Source: Litoreibacter albidus (GTDB taxonomy: Bacteria > Pseudomonadota > Alphaproteobacteria > Rhodobacterales > Rhodobacteraceae). From it: a DNA stretch of 64,000 bases. Shown here piece by piece: positions 18,494 through 27,046 of this stretch. Below the pieces are notes generated by a model that saw only the letters and a list, made by a program, of their open reading frames with translations, was not told where the DNA came from and did not search any database. The stretch spans positions 746,501-810,500 of the forward strand of contig NZ_FNOI01000001.1 in assembly GCF_900107015.1 (NCBI RefSeq), read 5' to 3'. Position numbers and translations under genes: made by a program. Position 1 is the first letter of the stretch. Each line of letters opens with the position of its first letter.

Positions 18494-19235
18494 GGCGTGC
18501 CGCGCCTTGGTGGAACGCGCTGATCCTGACAGGTTTGTCGCTGCGCAACTGGGCACCGAGGCCGCCCAGCAGGTGCTCTGGCCGCTTTATGCGATGAACA
18601 TAGAGGTCAGCCGCGCGCCGTGGGTGACGCAAGAACCGATGATCGCGGAGATGCGCCTGCAGTGGTGGCGCGACGCGCTGGAGGAGATTGCGCAAGGCAA
18701 ACCCGTGCGCGCGCATGAAGTCACGACGGCCCTTGCCAGCGCAATCGGTGCGCCGGAGGCCACGGATTTGGACCGACTGGTTCAAGCGCGCCGCTGGGAC
18801 ATCTACAAAGACGCTTTTGAGGATGAGGCAGATTTGCTGTCCTACCTGGACGACACGGCAGCGCTGCTGATGTGGGCCGGTGCGGCGGCGCTTGGCGCGC
18901 CTTCCACTGTGCGGGCGGATGTGATCCGCTATGGCCGTGCATGTGGTTTGGTGCGCTTCCTACAGGCCGCACCGGAGCTGGAGTCCCGTGGCCGCCGCCC
19001 GCTGGTTGATGGACGCCCGCACGCCATCAAGGAGTTGTGCGCGCGTGTCTTGGCAGAAATGCCGTCGCGGGGGGCTTTGAAGCGGCAACTGGGTACGGAC
19101 GCAGCCTGCGTCCTCACAGAAGGCTGGCAAACGCGTGCATTGCTCAAGCAAGTGATCGCCAACCCGACACGCGTGGCGGACGGCGCATTGGGCCTAAGCG
19201 AGTTTGGCAAACGCTGGCGGTTACTGCTGGCTTAG
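18483..19235 (+). CDS. Squalene/phytoene synthase-family protein, NDUFAF6-like
   Basis: 250 residues with the isoprenoid-synthase fold pattern (QVLWPLYAMNIEVSRAPWVT, MRLQWWRDALEEI, DEADLLSYLDDTAALLMWAG). The two Asp-rich diphosphate-binding motifs of true squalene/phytoene synthases are not seen. This matches the short alphaproteobacterial relatives of mitochondrial NDUFAF6, a complex I assembly factor, so a non-catalytic assembly role is more likely than terpene synthesis. The start at 18483 was chosen because it overlaps cimA and begins the conserved region. Ends convergent with the MFS gene, 4 bp overlap. Confidence 0.75.
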   Translation: MSLEACRALVERADPDRFVAAQLGTEAAQQVLWPLYAMNIEVSRAPWVTQEPMIAEMRLQWWRDALEEIAQGKPVRAHEVTTALASAIGAPEATDLDRLVQARRWDIYKDAFEDEADLLSYLDDTAALLMWAGAAALGAPSTVRADVIRYGRACGLVRFLQAAPELESRGRRPLVDGRPHAIKELCARVLAEMPSRGALKRQLGTDAACVLTEGWQTRALLKQVIANPTRVADGALGLSEFGKRWRLLLA

Positions 19236-20464
19236 CGCACCGATTTCGGACGCAGTGCCAGCCAGATCAACGCGCCGCCAGCGAGTGTCAGGAACGGGAT
19301 CATTGCGATGTTCACCGCATTCCACCCCTCAACCGGAGATCCACCGGAGCAATTCATCAATCCGCCGGACGCCAAGGACGCCAGCGTCACGCAACCGAAG
19401 ACGATGGTGTCATTCATCCCCTGAACCACGCCGCGCTCTGCCACGCTGTGCGACGACGCCAGCATTGTGGTGGCCCCGATGAAGCCGAAGTTCCAGCCGA
19501 TGCCCAGCAGAATGAGCGCCGCGAAGAAGTTGCCAAGCGTCACGCCCGTCAGGGCCACAATGCCCGCAAGGCCAAGGATGGCGAGGCCACAGGCCAAGAT
19601 GCGCTCCACCCCGAAACGGTTGATCAAATGGCCGGTGAAGAACGAGGGAACAAACATCGCCAGCACGTGTGCAGACACAATGTCGTTCGCGTTGGCGGAG
19701 GTGTACCCGCACCCCATGACCGCCAGCGGCGTGGAGGTCATCACGAGGTTCATCAACGCGTAAGAGACCATGCCGCAAATGATCGCGACAGCAACATGGG
19801 GTGTCTTCAAGAGCTCCATCTTGCTACGGATGGTTTCGGTGGTTCGAGAGGCCGCCATAGCGGCCGCATTGGGCAGATCCAGCAAGAAAAACAGCAGCAT
19901 GCCAACGAGGTTAAGGACGACAATCGCGATATAGCTGCCCAAGAATGGGATCACGCTGAAATCAAACATCACCTTATTGAGCTGCGGTCCAACGATTGCG
20001 GACAACAGGCCACCCGCCATGACGTAAGAAATCGCTTTGGCGCGAAATTGCTCTGACGCGCCATCGGCGGCGGCGAAGCGGTAAAAACCCTGCGCCGACA
20101 TGTAGATGCCACTGATGTAGCTGCCCAAGAGCAGCAACAAGAACGACCCGAAGTACAGCCCGAACCCAGCGACCGTTGCGCCCAACGCCCCTGCGAGCGC
20201 ACCAATGACGAAGCCAGCGCGCCGCCCGCGCTTCTGCATAAGCGGGCTGATCCACGGGGCGGTGGTCATGGACCCGAACACAATCATCGAGATAGGAAGC
20301 GTGGCGAGGCAAGGGTTTGGCGTCAGCGTGTTGCCAACGAGGCCGCCCACCACAAAGAGCATTGGCATCTGGCTGCCCAAAATGGCTTGGGCGGCAACCA
20401 ACACAGCCACATTGCGGCGGGTGCGGGGATCGGAACGGGCGGGGGCAATTGTGGCGTCGGTCAT
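19232..20464 (-). CDS. MFS transporter in the cobalamin gene unit
   Basis: 410 residues with 12 predicted membrane helices; the loop between helices 2 and 3 has MQKRGRRAGFVIGALAG, in the position of the MFS signature. It lies 15 bp downstream of cobB on the same strand, so it is probably transcribed as cobA-cobB-MFS. Context suggests a substrate tied to tetrapyrrole or cobalt metabolism, but nothing in the sequence identifies it; a generic drug/metabolite exporter is equally possible. Confidence 0.8.
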   Translation of the reverse strand: MTDATIAPARSDPRTRRNVAVLVAAQAILGSQMPMLFVVGGLVGNTLTPNPCLATLPISMIVFGSMTTAPWISPLMQKRGRRAGFVIGALAGALGATVAGFGLYFGSFLLLLLGSYISGIYMSAQGFYRFAAADGASEQFRAKAISYVMAGGLLSAIVGPQLNKVMFDFSVIPFLGSYIAIVVLNLVGMLLFFLLDLPNAAAMAASRTTETIRSKMELLKTPHVAVAIICGMVSYALMNLVMTSTPLAVMGCGYTSANANDIVSAHVLAMFVPSFFTGHLINRFGVERILACGLAILGLAGIVALTGVTLGNFFAALILLGIGWNFGFIGATTMLASSHSVAERGVVQGMNDTIVFGCVTLASLASGGLMNCSGGSPVEGWNAVNIAMIPFLTLAGGALIWLALRPKSVR

Positions 20465-20479
20465 GCCCTATCGCTACGC

Positions 20480-21760
20480 CTAGTCGGCAGGGGTGTCCAG
20501 ACTGTCAATGACATGCGTGAAGGAGCCGCAGACCCGACCCTTCCGCAACCCCATCGGAGGCAGGGTCGTGCCCTCGGCATCGGTCGTATGAAACAGCGGT
20601 TCTCCCTCGGCCCTGAGAGTGGTGGCGTAGTGGAATTCATGCCCCTTGAACGCACCTTTGAACGGGGGCCCATCGGCGGTAAGGTTTCGGTAACCGAGGT
20701 GAAGCTTTCGTTGCGCGAAACTGGTCTCCAGATCCAGCAATCCGGCCATCTTGTGGGATGTGCCATCAGCGTCGACTATTGACTGCCCGAGGGTCATGTA
20801 TCCCCCGCATTCACCATATATATCAGATGATTGAGAGGTATTTCTAAGGCTATCCATAAAATTGGAATTACCTGCCAATCTGGCGGCGTGCAGTTCAGGG
20901 TAGCCGCCGGGCAAAAATACCATATCGCAAGGGGGCACGGGCTCGTTCATCAACGGGGAGAACGTCGTGACTTTCGACCCACCAGCGCGCCAATCATCCA
21001 GCAGGTGGGGGTATGCAAACGCGAAGGCTTCGTCCTGCGCGATGGCGATGCGGGCGTAGGGTAAGCTTTTGGCTAAATGTGGCTTTGGTCGCGCAATCGT
21101 GGAGGATGGCAATGCGTCTAGATCAACATGCGCCTCAATAAGGTCGCCGACCTGATCTAGCCATGTTTCCAAGTCCGGACGTTCCGACGCCTGAACCAGA
21201 CCAAGATGGCGCGAAGGGTGTGCCAGATCAGGCCGTCTGGGTATCGCGCCAAGGACGGGCAGGTGGTCGGGGAAATGCTTGCGCAGCATCGCCTCATGAC
21301 GTGCGCTAGCGACTTTGTTTAAGATCACACCTGCCACGCGAACGCCGTCGCGGTGGCGAGCAAACCCTTCGGCAATCGCCGCCGCGCTTTGCCCCATGCC
21401 GGAGCCGTCGATCACTAATACTACCGGAATTCCAAGGATTTCAGCAACATCAGCGGCGGAGCCTTTGCCGTCCGGCATAGCGCCGTCGAACAGCCCCATC
21501 GCGCCCTCGACAAGCAAGAAACTATCGCTGGCTGCCACCAAGCTGCGTATGCGGTTTGGCTGCATCGCCCAAGCGTCAAGGTTGTAGCAGGGTTGGCCGC
21601 AAGCGGCTTCGTGGAACCGCGGGTCGATGTAGTCGGGGCCGGATTTTGCGCCGCGCACTGCACCGCGTCGCGACAGCGCGCGCAGCAACCCCAGCGTCAC
21701 GGTTGTTTTGCCAGTGCCGGAGGAAGGTGCGGCGATCAACAGCCCGTGGCGCGGCGTCAT
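20480..21760 (-). CDS. cobB: Cobyrinate/hydrogenobyrinate a,c-diamide synthase
   Basis: 426 residues. It amidates the a and c side chains of the corrin ring using glutamine and ATP. An N-terminal dethiobiotin-synthetase-like domain with P-loop APSSGTGKTT (10-19) and SGPDYIDPRFHE is followed by a C-terminal class I glutaminase domain with the nucleophile cysteine in YGECGGYM and the histidine in GHEFHYA. The region around 20800-20860, encoding SLRNTSQSSDIY, is noticeably AT-richer than the rest. Overlaps cobA by ATGA. Confidence 0.94.
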   Translation of the reverse strand: MTPRHGLLIAAPSSGTGKTTVTLGLLRALSRRGAVRGAKSGPDYIDPRFHEAACGQPCYNLDAWAMQPNRIRSLVAASDSFLLVEGAMGLFDGAMPDGKGSAADVAEILGIPVVLVIDGSGMGQSAAAIAEGFARHRDGVRVAGVILNKVASARHEAMLRKHFPDHLPVLGAIPRRPDLAHPSRHLGLVQASERPDLETWLDQVGDLIEAHVDLDALPSSTIARPKPHLAKSLPYARIAIAQDEAFAFAYPHLLDDWRAGGSKVTTFSPLMNEPVPPCDMVFLPGGYPELHAARLAGNSNFMDSLRNTSQSSDIYGECGGYMTLGQSIVDADGTSHKMAGLLDLETSFAQRKLHLGYRNLTADGPPFKGAFKGHEFHYATTLRAEGEPLFHTTDAEGTTLPPMGLRKGRVCGSFTHVIDSLDTPAD

Positions 21761-22608
21761 GCGCTTTCGGCCGGACGGCCTCGGCCTAGGGGATCCAGAT
21801 TGCGGGGCTTCTCGCCTGCGATTTGGCCTTGCCAGTCAAGGACTTGGCGCATTGCCACGGCGCGACCGACGCAGATGATAGCGGGCGGCTCTGCACCGGC
21901 GGCGGCAATATCCGCGACACAGGTGCCAAGGGTGGTTTCCAGCACCTGCTGGTCCTTGGTGGTGGCGGTCGTGACAATCGCCACAGGCTCCGACGCGGGG
22001 CGGCCAGCCTCCATCAATTGCGCCGTGATATGGGCGATATGCTTCATGCCCATATAGATCACGATCACCTGAGATCCTTTTGAAATTGCGGACCAATCTA
22101 GGCTTTCGGTGGCGTTACCGCTTTGATCGTGGCCCGTCACGAAGGTGACAGATTGGTTCACGTCGCGGTGGGTGACGGGGATGCCCGCATAGGCCAAGCC
22201 ACCGATCCCCGCACTGATGCCTGGGATGATGCGAATGGGTACGTTGTGCTGCACCAAGGTTTGTGCTTCTTCACCGCCACGCCCGAACACAAACGGGTCG
22301 CCGCCCTTGAGGCGCAACACCCGTTTGCCTGCGCGGGCCAGATCGACCAGCCGCAGCGATATATCGCGCTGCTTGGCAGAGGGTTTGCCGCCGCGTTTGC
22401 CTGCGTAGATGTGCTCCGCCTGCGGGGCCCAGTCCAAGATCGCCTCTTGAACCAAGGCGTCGTAGATCACCACGTCCGCTTGCCGCAGCGCGTTCAAGGC
22501 GTGCAAGGTCAACAAGCCGGGATCGCCGGGGCCTGCGCCGCACAGCCAGACCCAGCCGGGCTCTAGGGTTGGCCATTGGCCTTGGGGAAGGGGCATCGAG
22601 TCGCTCAT
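21757..22608 (-). CDS. cobA: Uroporphyrinogen-III C-methyltransferase (SUMT)
   Basis: 283 residues. It makes precorrin-2 by two SAM-dependent methylations, the entry step of the corrin branch. VWLCGAGPGDPGLLTLHAL and RLKGGDPFVFGRGGEEAQTL are the two SUMT signatures, and TPVTHRDVNQSVTFVTGH-type sequence follows. Single-domain form without CysG dehydrogenase/chelatase. Divergent from cbiD with a 96-bp gap; no cobalamin riboswitch fits in that space. Confidence 0.95.
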   Translation of the reverse strand: MSDSMPLPQGQWPTLEPGWVWLCGAGPGDPGLLTLHALNALRQADVVIYDALVQEAILDWAPQAEHIYAGKRGGKPSAKQRDISLRLVDLARAGKRVLRLKGGDPFVFGRGGEEAQTLVQHNVPIRIIPGISAGIGGLAYAGIPVTHRDVNQSVTFVTGHDQSGNATESLDWSAISKGSQVIVIYMGMKHIAHITAQLMEAGRPASEPVAIVTTATTKDQQVLETTLGTCVADIAAAGAEPPAIICVGRAVAMRQVLDWQGQIAGEKPRNLDPLGRGRPAESA

Positions 22609-22704
22609 ACCCCTTTATGACCTGTAACCCGCCTACACAAAAGCGAAAGAGCGGCACCGCAATCGCCATTGGCGGCGGCAAGGCGTGGGGGTAAGGTCGG
22701 CGCT

Positions 22705-23748
22705 ATGAGTGATCAGACGCCCCCTCAATTGCGCCGTGGCTGGACCACTGGCGCCTGCGCCACGGCTGCCGTGAAGGCAGGGTTGCAGATGTTGTGGGGC
22801 GGCGACGTGCCCTCAACTGTAGGGATTACCTTGCCTAAGGGCGAAACGCCCGTCTTCGCGTTGGCGTTCACCGCGCAGGGCGACGGTTGGGCGGAGGTAG
22901 GGATTGAGAAAGACGCGGGCGACGATCCCGATGTGACACACGGCGCGCTTATCAAGGCGAGGGTAGCGGCGTCGGACGGCGGCGTGGTGTTTCGTGCAGG
23001 CGACGGCGTTGGCACGGTGACCAAGGCGGGGTTGCCCATCGGCGTGGGGGAGCCCGCGATAAACCCAGTGCCGCGCGCGATGATGGACGAGGTCGTGGCA
23101 GAGATGGCCAGCGAATATGGCCGCATGCCGGATGTGGAGATCACGGTGTCGGTTGAGAACGGCGCGCAGATTGCGCTGAAGACATGGAACCCGCGCTTGG
23201 GGATCGTCGGCGGGCTGTCCATTTTGGGGACGACCGGCGTGGTGCGGCCATTTTCATGCGCGGCTTGGATTGCGTCCATCCACCGTGGGATAGATGTGGC
23301 GCGGGCCGATGGGTTAACGCATGTCGCGGGCTGCACGGGCGCGACGTCAGAGAGGGTCGTGCAGGAGATGCTGGGGCTTGCCGATCATGCCATGTTGGAT
23401 ATGGGGGATTTCGCGGGCGGGTTGCTGAAGTACCTGTCGCGCAATCCTGTTGACCGGATCACGATAGGCGGTGGTATCGGCAAGATAACGAAGCTGGCGC
23501 AGGGGGCGCGGGATTTGCACTCCAAAAGGTCTAAAGTGGACTTTACGGCGCTAAATGAATGGGTTGAGGTAGATATCTCAGGTGCGAATACGGCGCTGGA
23601 AGCCGTGACGATTGCGCCGGAGCTGGCCGACCGCGTGGCGCAGGAAGCATTACGTCACGTGCGCCTGATCCTGAAGGATGCCCCCGTCGAGCCAAGTATT
23701 GTTGTGATAGATCGGGCGGGCAAGGTGCTCGCGAAGGTTGGGGTATGA
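22705..23748 (+). CDS. cbiD: Cobalt-precorrin-5B C1-methyltransferase (CbiD)
   Basis: 347 residues. RRGWTTGACATAAVKAGLQ is the CbiD signature near the N-terminus, with GAAAGDGVGTVTK-like and GGISILGTTGV-like blocks in the body (here FRAGDGVGTVTKAGLPIG and VGGLSILGTTGVV). CbiD methylates C1 in the oxygen-independent corrin pathway, where aerobic organisms commonly use CobF. The start at 22705 drops 12 unlikely residues of the longer frame. Followed by cobK with an ATGA overlap. Confidence 0.94.
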   Translation: MSDQTPPQLRRGWTTGACATAAVKAGLQMLWGGDVPSTVGITLPKGETPVFALAFTAQGDGWAEVGIEKDAGDDPDVTHGALIKARVAASDGGVVFRAGDGVGTVTKAGLPIGVGEPAINPVPRAMMDEVVAEMASEYGRMPDVEITVSVENGAQIALKTWNPRLGIVGGLSILGTTGVVRPFSCAAWIASIHRGIDVARADGLTHVAGCTGATSERVVQEMLGLADHAMLDMGDFAGGLLKYLSRNPVDRITIGGGIGKITKLAQGARDLHSKRSKVDFTALNEWVEVDISGANTALEAVTIAPELADRVAQEALRHVRLILKDAPVEPSIVVIDRAGKVLAKVGV

Positions 23749-24476
23749 GGATATTACTGCTGGCAGGCACAAGCGAGGCGCGCGACCTCGCGGCGACGCT
23801 GGTCGCAAAGGGCCATAGCGTGACGGCCTCGCTCGCGGGGGCCACGCGCGCGCCGCGCGATCTAGGGTGCAACACACGCACGGGCGGGTTCGGTGGCGAG
23901 CAAGGGTTCCGCGACTGGATCACGCAAAACCCCGTCGATCTGGTCATAGATGCCACGCACCCGTTCGCGGTGAATATAACGGCACGGAGCGCGCGAGTTT
24001 GCGGCGAGATGAACCTGCCATATTTGCAGGTTTTGCGTGAGGAGTGGTCAGCAAGTACAGGTGATAAATGGACATTTATCGATGAGCCGGAGCAATCAGA
24101 GACGGTGATCCCAGATAATTCACGCGTCTTTCTGGCGACGGGGCGTCAGACGCTGGAACGGTTCTCAGGCCTGTCATCGTGCTACCTGTTTTGCCGCCAG
24201 ATTGATCCACCGAACGGTCCTTTCCCGCTCAGCAACGGGGAGTTCATTGTCGGGCGGCCGCCTTTTTCCGTGGAAGATGAAGTGGCGCTATTCACAAAGC
24301 TGAAAATCGACTGGCTGGTGGTGAAGAACGCAGGCGGGGATATGTCGCGCTCCAAGCTAGACGCGGCGCGCCAGATGGGAATGCCCGTACTCATGATCAA
24401 CCGTGCCCAGCGACCTGTGGGGCCAAAGGTGGCAACGGTCGGTGCCGCATTGGAGTGGCTAGATGCGCATTATTAA
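23745..24476 (+). CDS. cobK: Precorrin-6A reductase
   Basis: 243 residues beginning MRILLLAGTSEARDLAATL, the CobK/CbiJ nucleotide-binding start; VIDATHPFAVNITARSARVC and WLVVKNAGG are further family blocks. It reduces precorrin-6A with NADPH. The stretch at about 24040-24130 (EEWSASTGDKWTFIDEPEQS) is AT-richer than its surroundings. It overlaps cbiD at its start and the glycosylase gene by 14 bp at its end. Confidence 0.92.
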   Translation: MRILLLAGTSEARDLAATLVAKGHSVTASLAGATRAPRDLGCNTRTGGFGGEQGFRDWITQNPVDLVIDATHPFAVNITARSARVCGEMNLPYLQVLREEWSASTGDKWTFIDEPEQSETVIPDNSRVFLATGRQTLERFSGLSSCYLFCRQIDPPNGPFPLSNGEFIVGRPPFSVEDEVALFTKLKIDWLVVKNAGGDMSRSKLDAARQMGMPVLMINRAQRPVGPKVATVGAALEWLDAHY

Positions 24477-25086
24477 GGGCGACGCCTGCGTTGAAGAAGG
24501 TGCCCTGTGGCTGGCCGCAGCGGAGCCGCGCTTTGCCCGCGCCTTAGGTCAGGTGGGGCCACTGCCGTTGCGCTTGAAGCCGGAGGGTTTTGGGGAGTTG
24601 TTGTCTGCGATCATGGGCCAGCAAGTGTCCATCGCGTCAGCCGCCGCGATCAATGGCCGGTTAAGGGATGCGGGACTGGTAACCGAAAAGGCCGTGGCGG
24701 CGGCAAGCGAGGAGGAGTTGCGCGCCTGCGGGTTGTCGCGCCAAAAGATACGCTATGCGCACGCTTTGGCGAACTCGGGTATTGATTTCAGCGCATTACG
24801 CGGCAAACCTACTGTGGATGTGATCAAGACATTGACCGCTGTGCCAGGCATCGGCTCTTGGACAGCCGAGATTTACGCGATGTTCTCCCTTGGACATGCG
24901 GATGTGTTCGCGTCTGGTGATTTGGCCTTGCAGGAAGCCGCGCGCATCTTGTTTGAATTGCCCGCACGCCCTAAAGAAAAAGAGATGCGCCAGATGGCGC
25001 TAGATTGGTCACCGTGGCAAAGCGTTGCCGCGCGCATATTGTGGGCCTATTACCGAGTAGAAAAAGACCGAGAGGGGATCACATGA
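24463..25086 (+). CDS. DNA-3-methyladenine glycosylase II-type (AlkA-like) HhH-GPD glycosylase
   Basis: 207 residues, the compact form of AlkA. It removes alkylated bases from DNA. The helix-hairpin-helix LTAVPGIGSWTAEIYAMFSL is followed by the catalytic aspartate in FASGDLALQEA. It lies in the cbiD-cobK unit by overlap on both sides (14 bp with cobK, ATGA with the esterase), so it is co-expressed with cobalamin genes without an obvious functional reason. Confidence 0.88.
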   Translation: MRIIKGDACVEEGALWLAAAEPRFARALGQVGPLPLRLKPEGFGELLSAIMGQQVSIASAAAINGRLRDAGLVTEKAVAAASEEELRACGLSRQKIRYAHALANSGIDFSALRGKPTVDVIKTLTAVPGIGSWTAEIYAMFSLGHADVFASGDLALQEAARILFELPARPKEKEMRQMALDWSPWQSVAARILWAYYRVEKDREGIT

Positions 25087-25754
25087 CACGGGTTTTGGAA
25101 AGCGGCCGTAAGGCGTCGAAATCAGGCGAGGACAGCTCGCTGGTGATCTTCTTGCACGGCTATGGTGCGGATGGCGCCGATCTGCTGGGGTTGGCCGATC
25201 CGCTGTCGGAGCATTTGCCTGACACGGTTTTCGTGGCCCCCAACGCGCCGGAGCAATGCACGGGCAACCCGATGGGGTTCCAGTGGTTTCCAATCCCTTG
25301 GATTGACGGCTCTTCTGAAGAAGAGTCGGAGCGCGGCATGATGCAGGCCGTTGACGATCTGAACGCCTACGTCGATGCCGTGATGGAAGAAGAGGGTGTG
25401 TCCGAGGCGGAGACGATCCTTGTGGGCTTTTCGCAAGGCACGATGATGGCGCTGCATATTGCGCCGCGCCGTGAGGATCAATTTGCGGGCGTTGTCGCGT
25501 TCTCTGGCCGTCTGCTGCGGCCTGAGTTGCTGGCGGATGAGGCGAAATCCAAGCCGCCGGTTGTGTTGATCCATGGCGATCAAGACGACGTCGTGCCGCC
25601 GATCTCCATGCCGGAGGCTGGCGACGCGCTGCAAGAAGCAGGGTTCCCCGTGTACGGCCACGTTATGAAGGGCACCGGCCATGGTATTGCACCCGACGGG
25701 TTGGGTGTGGCGCTGTCGTTTATCGGGCAGCAACTGGGCTTGGATCTTGGCTAA
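25083..25754 (+). CDS. Carboxylesterase/phospholipase-family alpha/beta hydrolase
   Basis: 223 residues of the acyl-protein-thioesterase/YpfH type. FLHGYGADGADLLGLADPL is the oxyanion-hole region; the catalytic triad is Ser in VGFSQGTMM, Asp in IHGDQDDVVPP and His in GTGHGIAPDG. No signal peptide, so cytoplasmic. The start at 25083 overlaps the alkA-like stop. Its 3' end overlaps the convergent neighbour by 35 bp. Natural substrate unknown. Confidence 0.9.
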   Translation: MTRVLESGRKASKSGEDSSLVIFLHGYGADGADLLGLADPLSEHLPDTVFVAPNAPEQCTGNPMGFQWFPIPWIDGSSEEESERGMMQAVDDLNAYVDAVMEEEGVSEAETILVGFSQGTMMALHIAPRREDQFAGVVAFSGRLLRPELLADEAKSKPPVVLIHGDQDDVVPPISMPEAGDALQEAGFPVYGHVMKGTGHGIAPDGLGVALSFIGQQLGLDLG

Positions 25755-26235
25755 GGCGACGCACGGCCCCTTTTAGCAAAGCGCGGGCGTATAGGTTGTG
25801 CAGTGGCGCTAACGCATGAAACAGCGCGCCTTGATGCCCCGTTTTTGGGTCCGCAATAACCGCGGATCCAAAGTAGAGCTGGGTGCTGCTCGAAGTCGCT
25901 CGGATCTTAAACCATGATCTTGTTTTTGACGCCATATCGCACATCAACAGCTGCGTGTCGCTGCGGTCCTCGACCGTCCATGCCGCGAATTTTTGCGTTC
26001 GACCGTGGGCGACATCGGCCGCGTCTTGGTCGGTGGACGGGCGACGCACCGCGAGTTTCAAGATGACCCGTTCGCAGCGAAACAGTGGCGCGGTGTAGAA
26101 GGCGGTCACATATTCCCCAAGGCTGACAGTGCCCGCCACGGTCACCATGTAACAATCGGTGTGGTTGCCAGTGCCCGCCGCGTAGCGGCCAAGTAGCGCG
26201 TCATCGGGTAGGGGCGGTGTCGAGATGTCTATCAT
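25720..26235 (-). CDS. Conserved hypothetical protein, about 171 residues
   Basis: Starts at 26235 behind AAGGAG; nine residues upstream in the same frame are probably not translated. Begins MIDISTPPLPDDALLGRYA and contains NHTDCYMVTVAGTVSLGEYV, then a segment (WFKIRATSSSTQLYFGSAV) and a C-terminal LHNLYARALLKGAVRRL. No signal peptide or membrane segment is evident. It resembles small soluble ligand-binding or heme-linked proteins of alphaproteobacteria in general look only; function not assigned. The 3' end overlaps the convergent esterase gene. Confidence 0.7.
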   Translation of the reverse strand: MIDISTPPLPDDALLGRYAAGTGNHTDCYMVTVAGTVSLGEYVTAFYTAPLFRCERVILKLAVRRPSTDQDAADVAHGRTQKFAAWTVEDRSDTQLLMCDMASKTRSWFKIRATSSSTQLYFGSAVIADPKTGHQGALFHALAPLHNLYARALLKGAVRRLSQDPSPVAAR

Positions 26236-26461
26236 CACGATCTCCTTCGGGACGGTTACCACAGTGTAGCACCGGTTAATGCGCCATGACCCTGCGCAGA
26301 ATCGTCACATAGCATTTACCTAGCGCGGGCATATTTGCCGCATGAGGCGCTACATATCTGGGTTGTCAGGTGAGAATAACGATATATAGTTTTTCATGAC
26401 TGGGGCGGGGCTCCCCGCTCTGGTGTTCTAATTGCACGACAGAGCAGGAGACTTCTTCTCT

Positions 26462-27046
26462 ATGGACGGCGACTTTAGGCAAGATTTTGTACATGAACCG
26501 GGCAGCTTGAAGCACAACCCGGCATTGGTCCTGAACGCGGACTACCGACCCTTATCCTATTTACCGCTCTCTTTATGGACGTGGCAGGAAGCCGTGAAGG
26601 CGGCATTTCTGGACCGCGTCACCATCTTGAGCGAATACGACGAGGTCGTGCGCTCCCCGACGATGGAAATCCGAATTCCCAGCGTGGTGGTGCTGAAAGA
26701 CTACGTGAGGCCGCAAAAGAAGGTGGCATTCACGCGGTTTAACCTGTTTTTACGCGACGAGTTTTGTTGCCAGTATTGCGGCGCACGCGGGGATTTGACC
26801 TTTGACCATGTGGTGCCCCGTGCGCACGGCGGCGTGACGTCATGGGAAAACGTGGTGGCGGCGTGCTCAAAGTGCAATTTGCGAAAGGGATCGCAGTGGT
26901 TGCACAAATCTGGAATGGCGCTGCGCAAGCCGCCGGGGCAGCCAAGCGCGGGGCAATTGATGAATTTGGGCCGTAAGTTTCCGCCGAACCATCTCCATGA
27001 CAGCTGGATCGACTTTCTGTACTGGGACGCGGAACTGGAGCGTTAA
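26462..27046 (+). CDS. HNH endonuclease family protein
   Basis: 194 residues. The C-terminal half holds an HNH domain: two Cys pairs (CCQYCGARG and ACSKCNLRKG) around DLTFDHVVPRAHGG and SWENVV. The N-terminal LNADYRPLSYLPLSLWTWQE is highly conserved in alpha- and cyanobacterial chromosomal HNH proteins, which do not belong to phages. Possible nuclease or DNA-repair role, not established. Convergent with the radical SAM gene (4-bp overlap). The 226-bp upstream gap has a small GC hairpin at 26405-26418 and nothing else clear. Confidence 0.85.
   Translation: MDGDFRQDFVHEPGSLKHNPALVLNADYRPLSYLPLSLWTWQEAVKAAFLDRVTILSEYDEVVRSPTMEIRIPSVVVLKDYVRPQKKVAFTRFNLFLRDEFCCQYCGARGDLTFDHVVPRAHGGVTSWENVVAACSKCNLRKGSQWLHKSGMALRKPPGQPSAGQLMNLGRKFPPNHLHDSWIDFLYWDAELER

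Noticed and set aside
19037-20056. 339-codon plus-strand frame over the MFS gene
   Set aside because: Low-complexity His/Gln/Arg-rich translation antisense to a clear 12-helix transporter; a shadow.
22609-22704. Cobalamin riboswitch between cobA and cbiD
   Set aside because: Only 96 bp, no B12-box-like sequence, and both genes start close to their ribosome binding sites.
26405-26418. Hairpin GCGGGG-CT-CCCCGC upstream of the HNH gene
   Set aside because: Short with a minimal loop and no U-run; too little to support a function.
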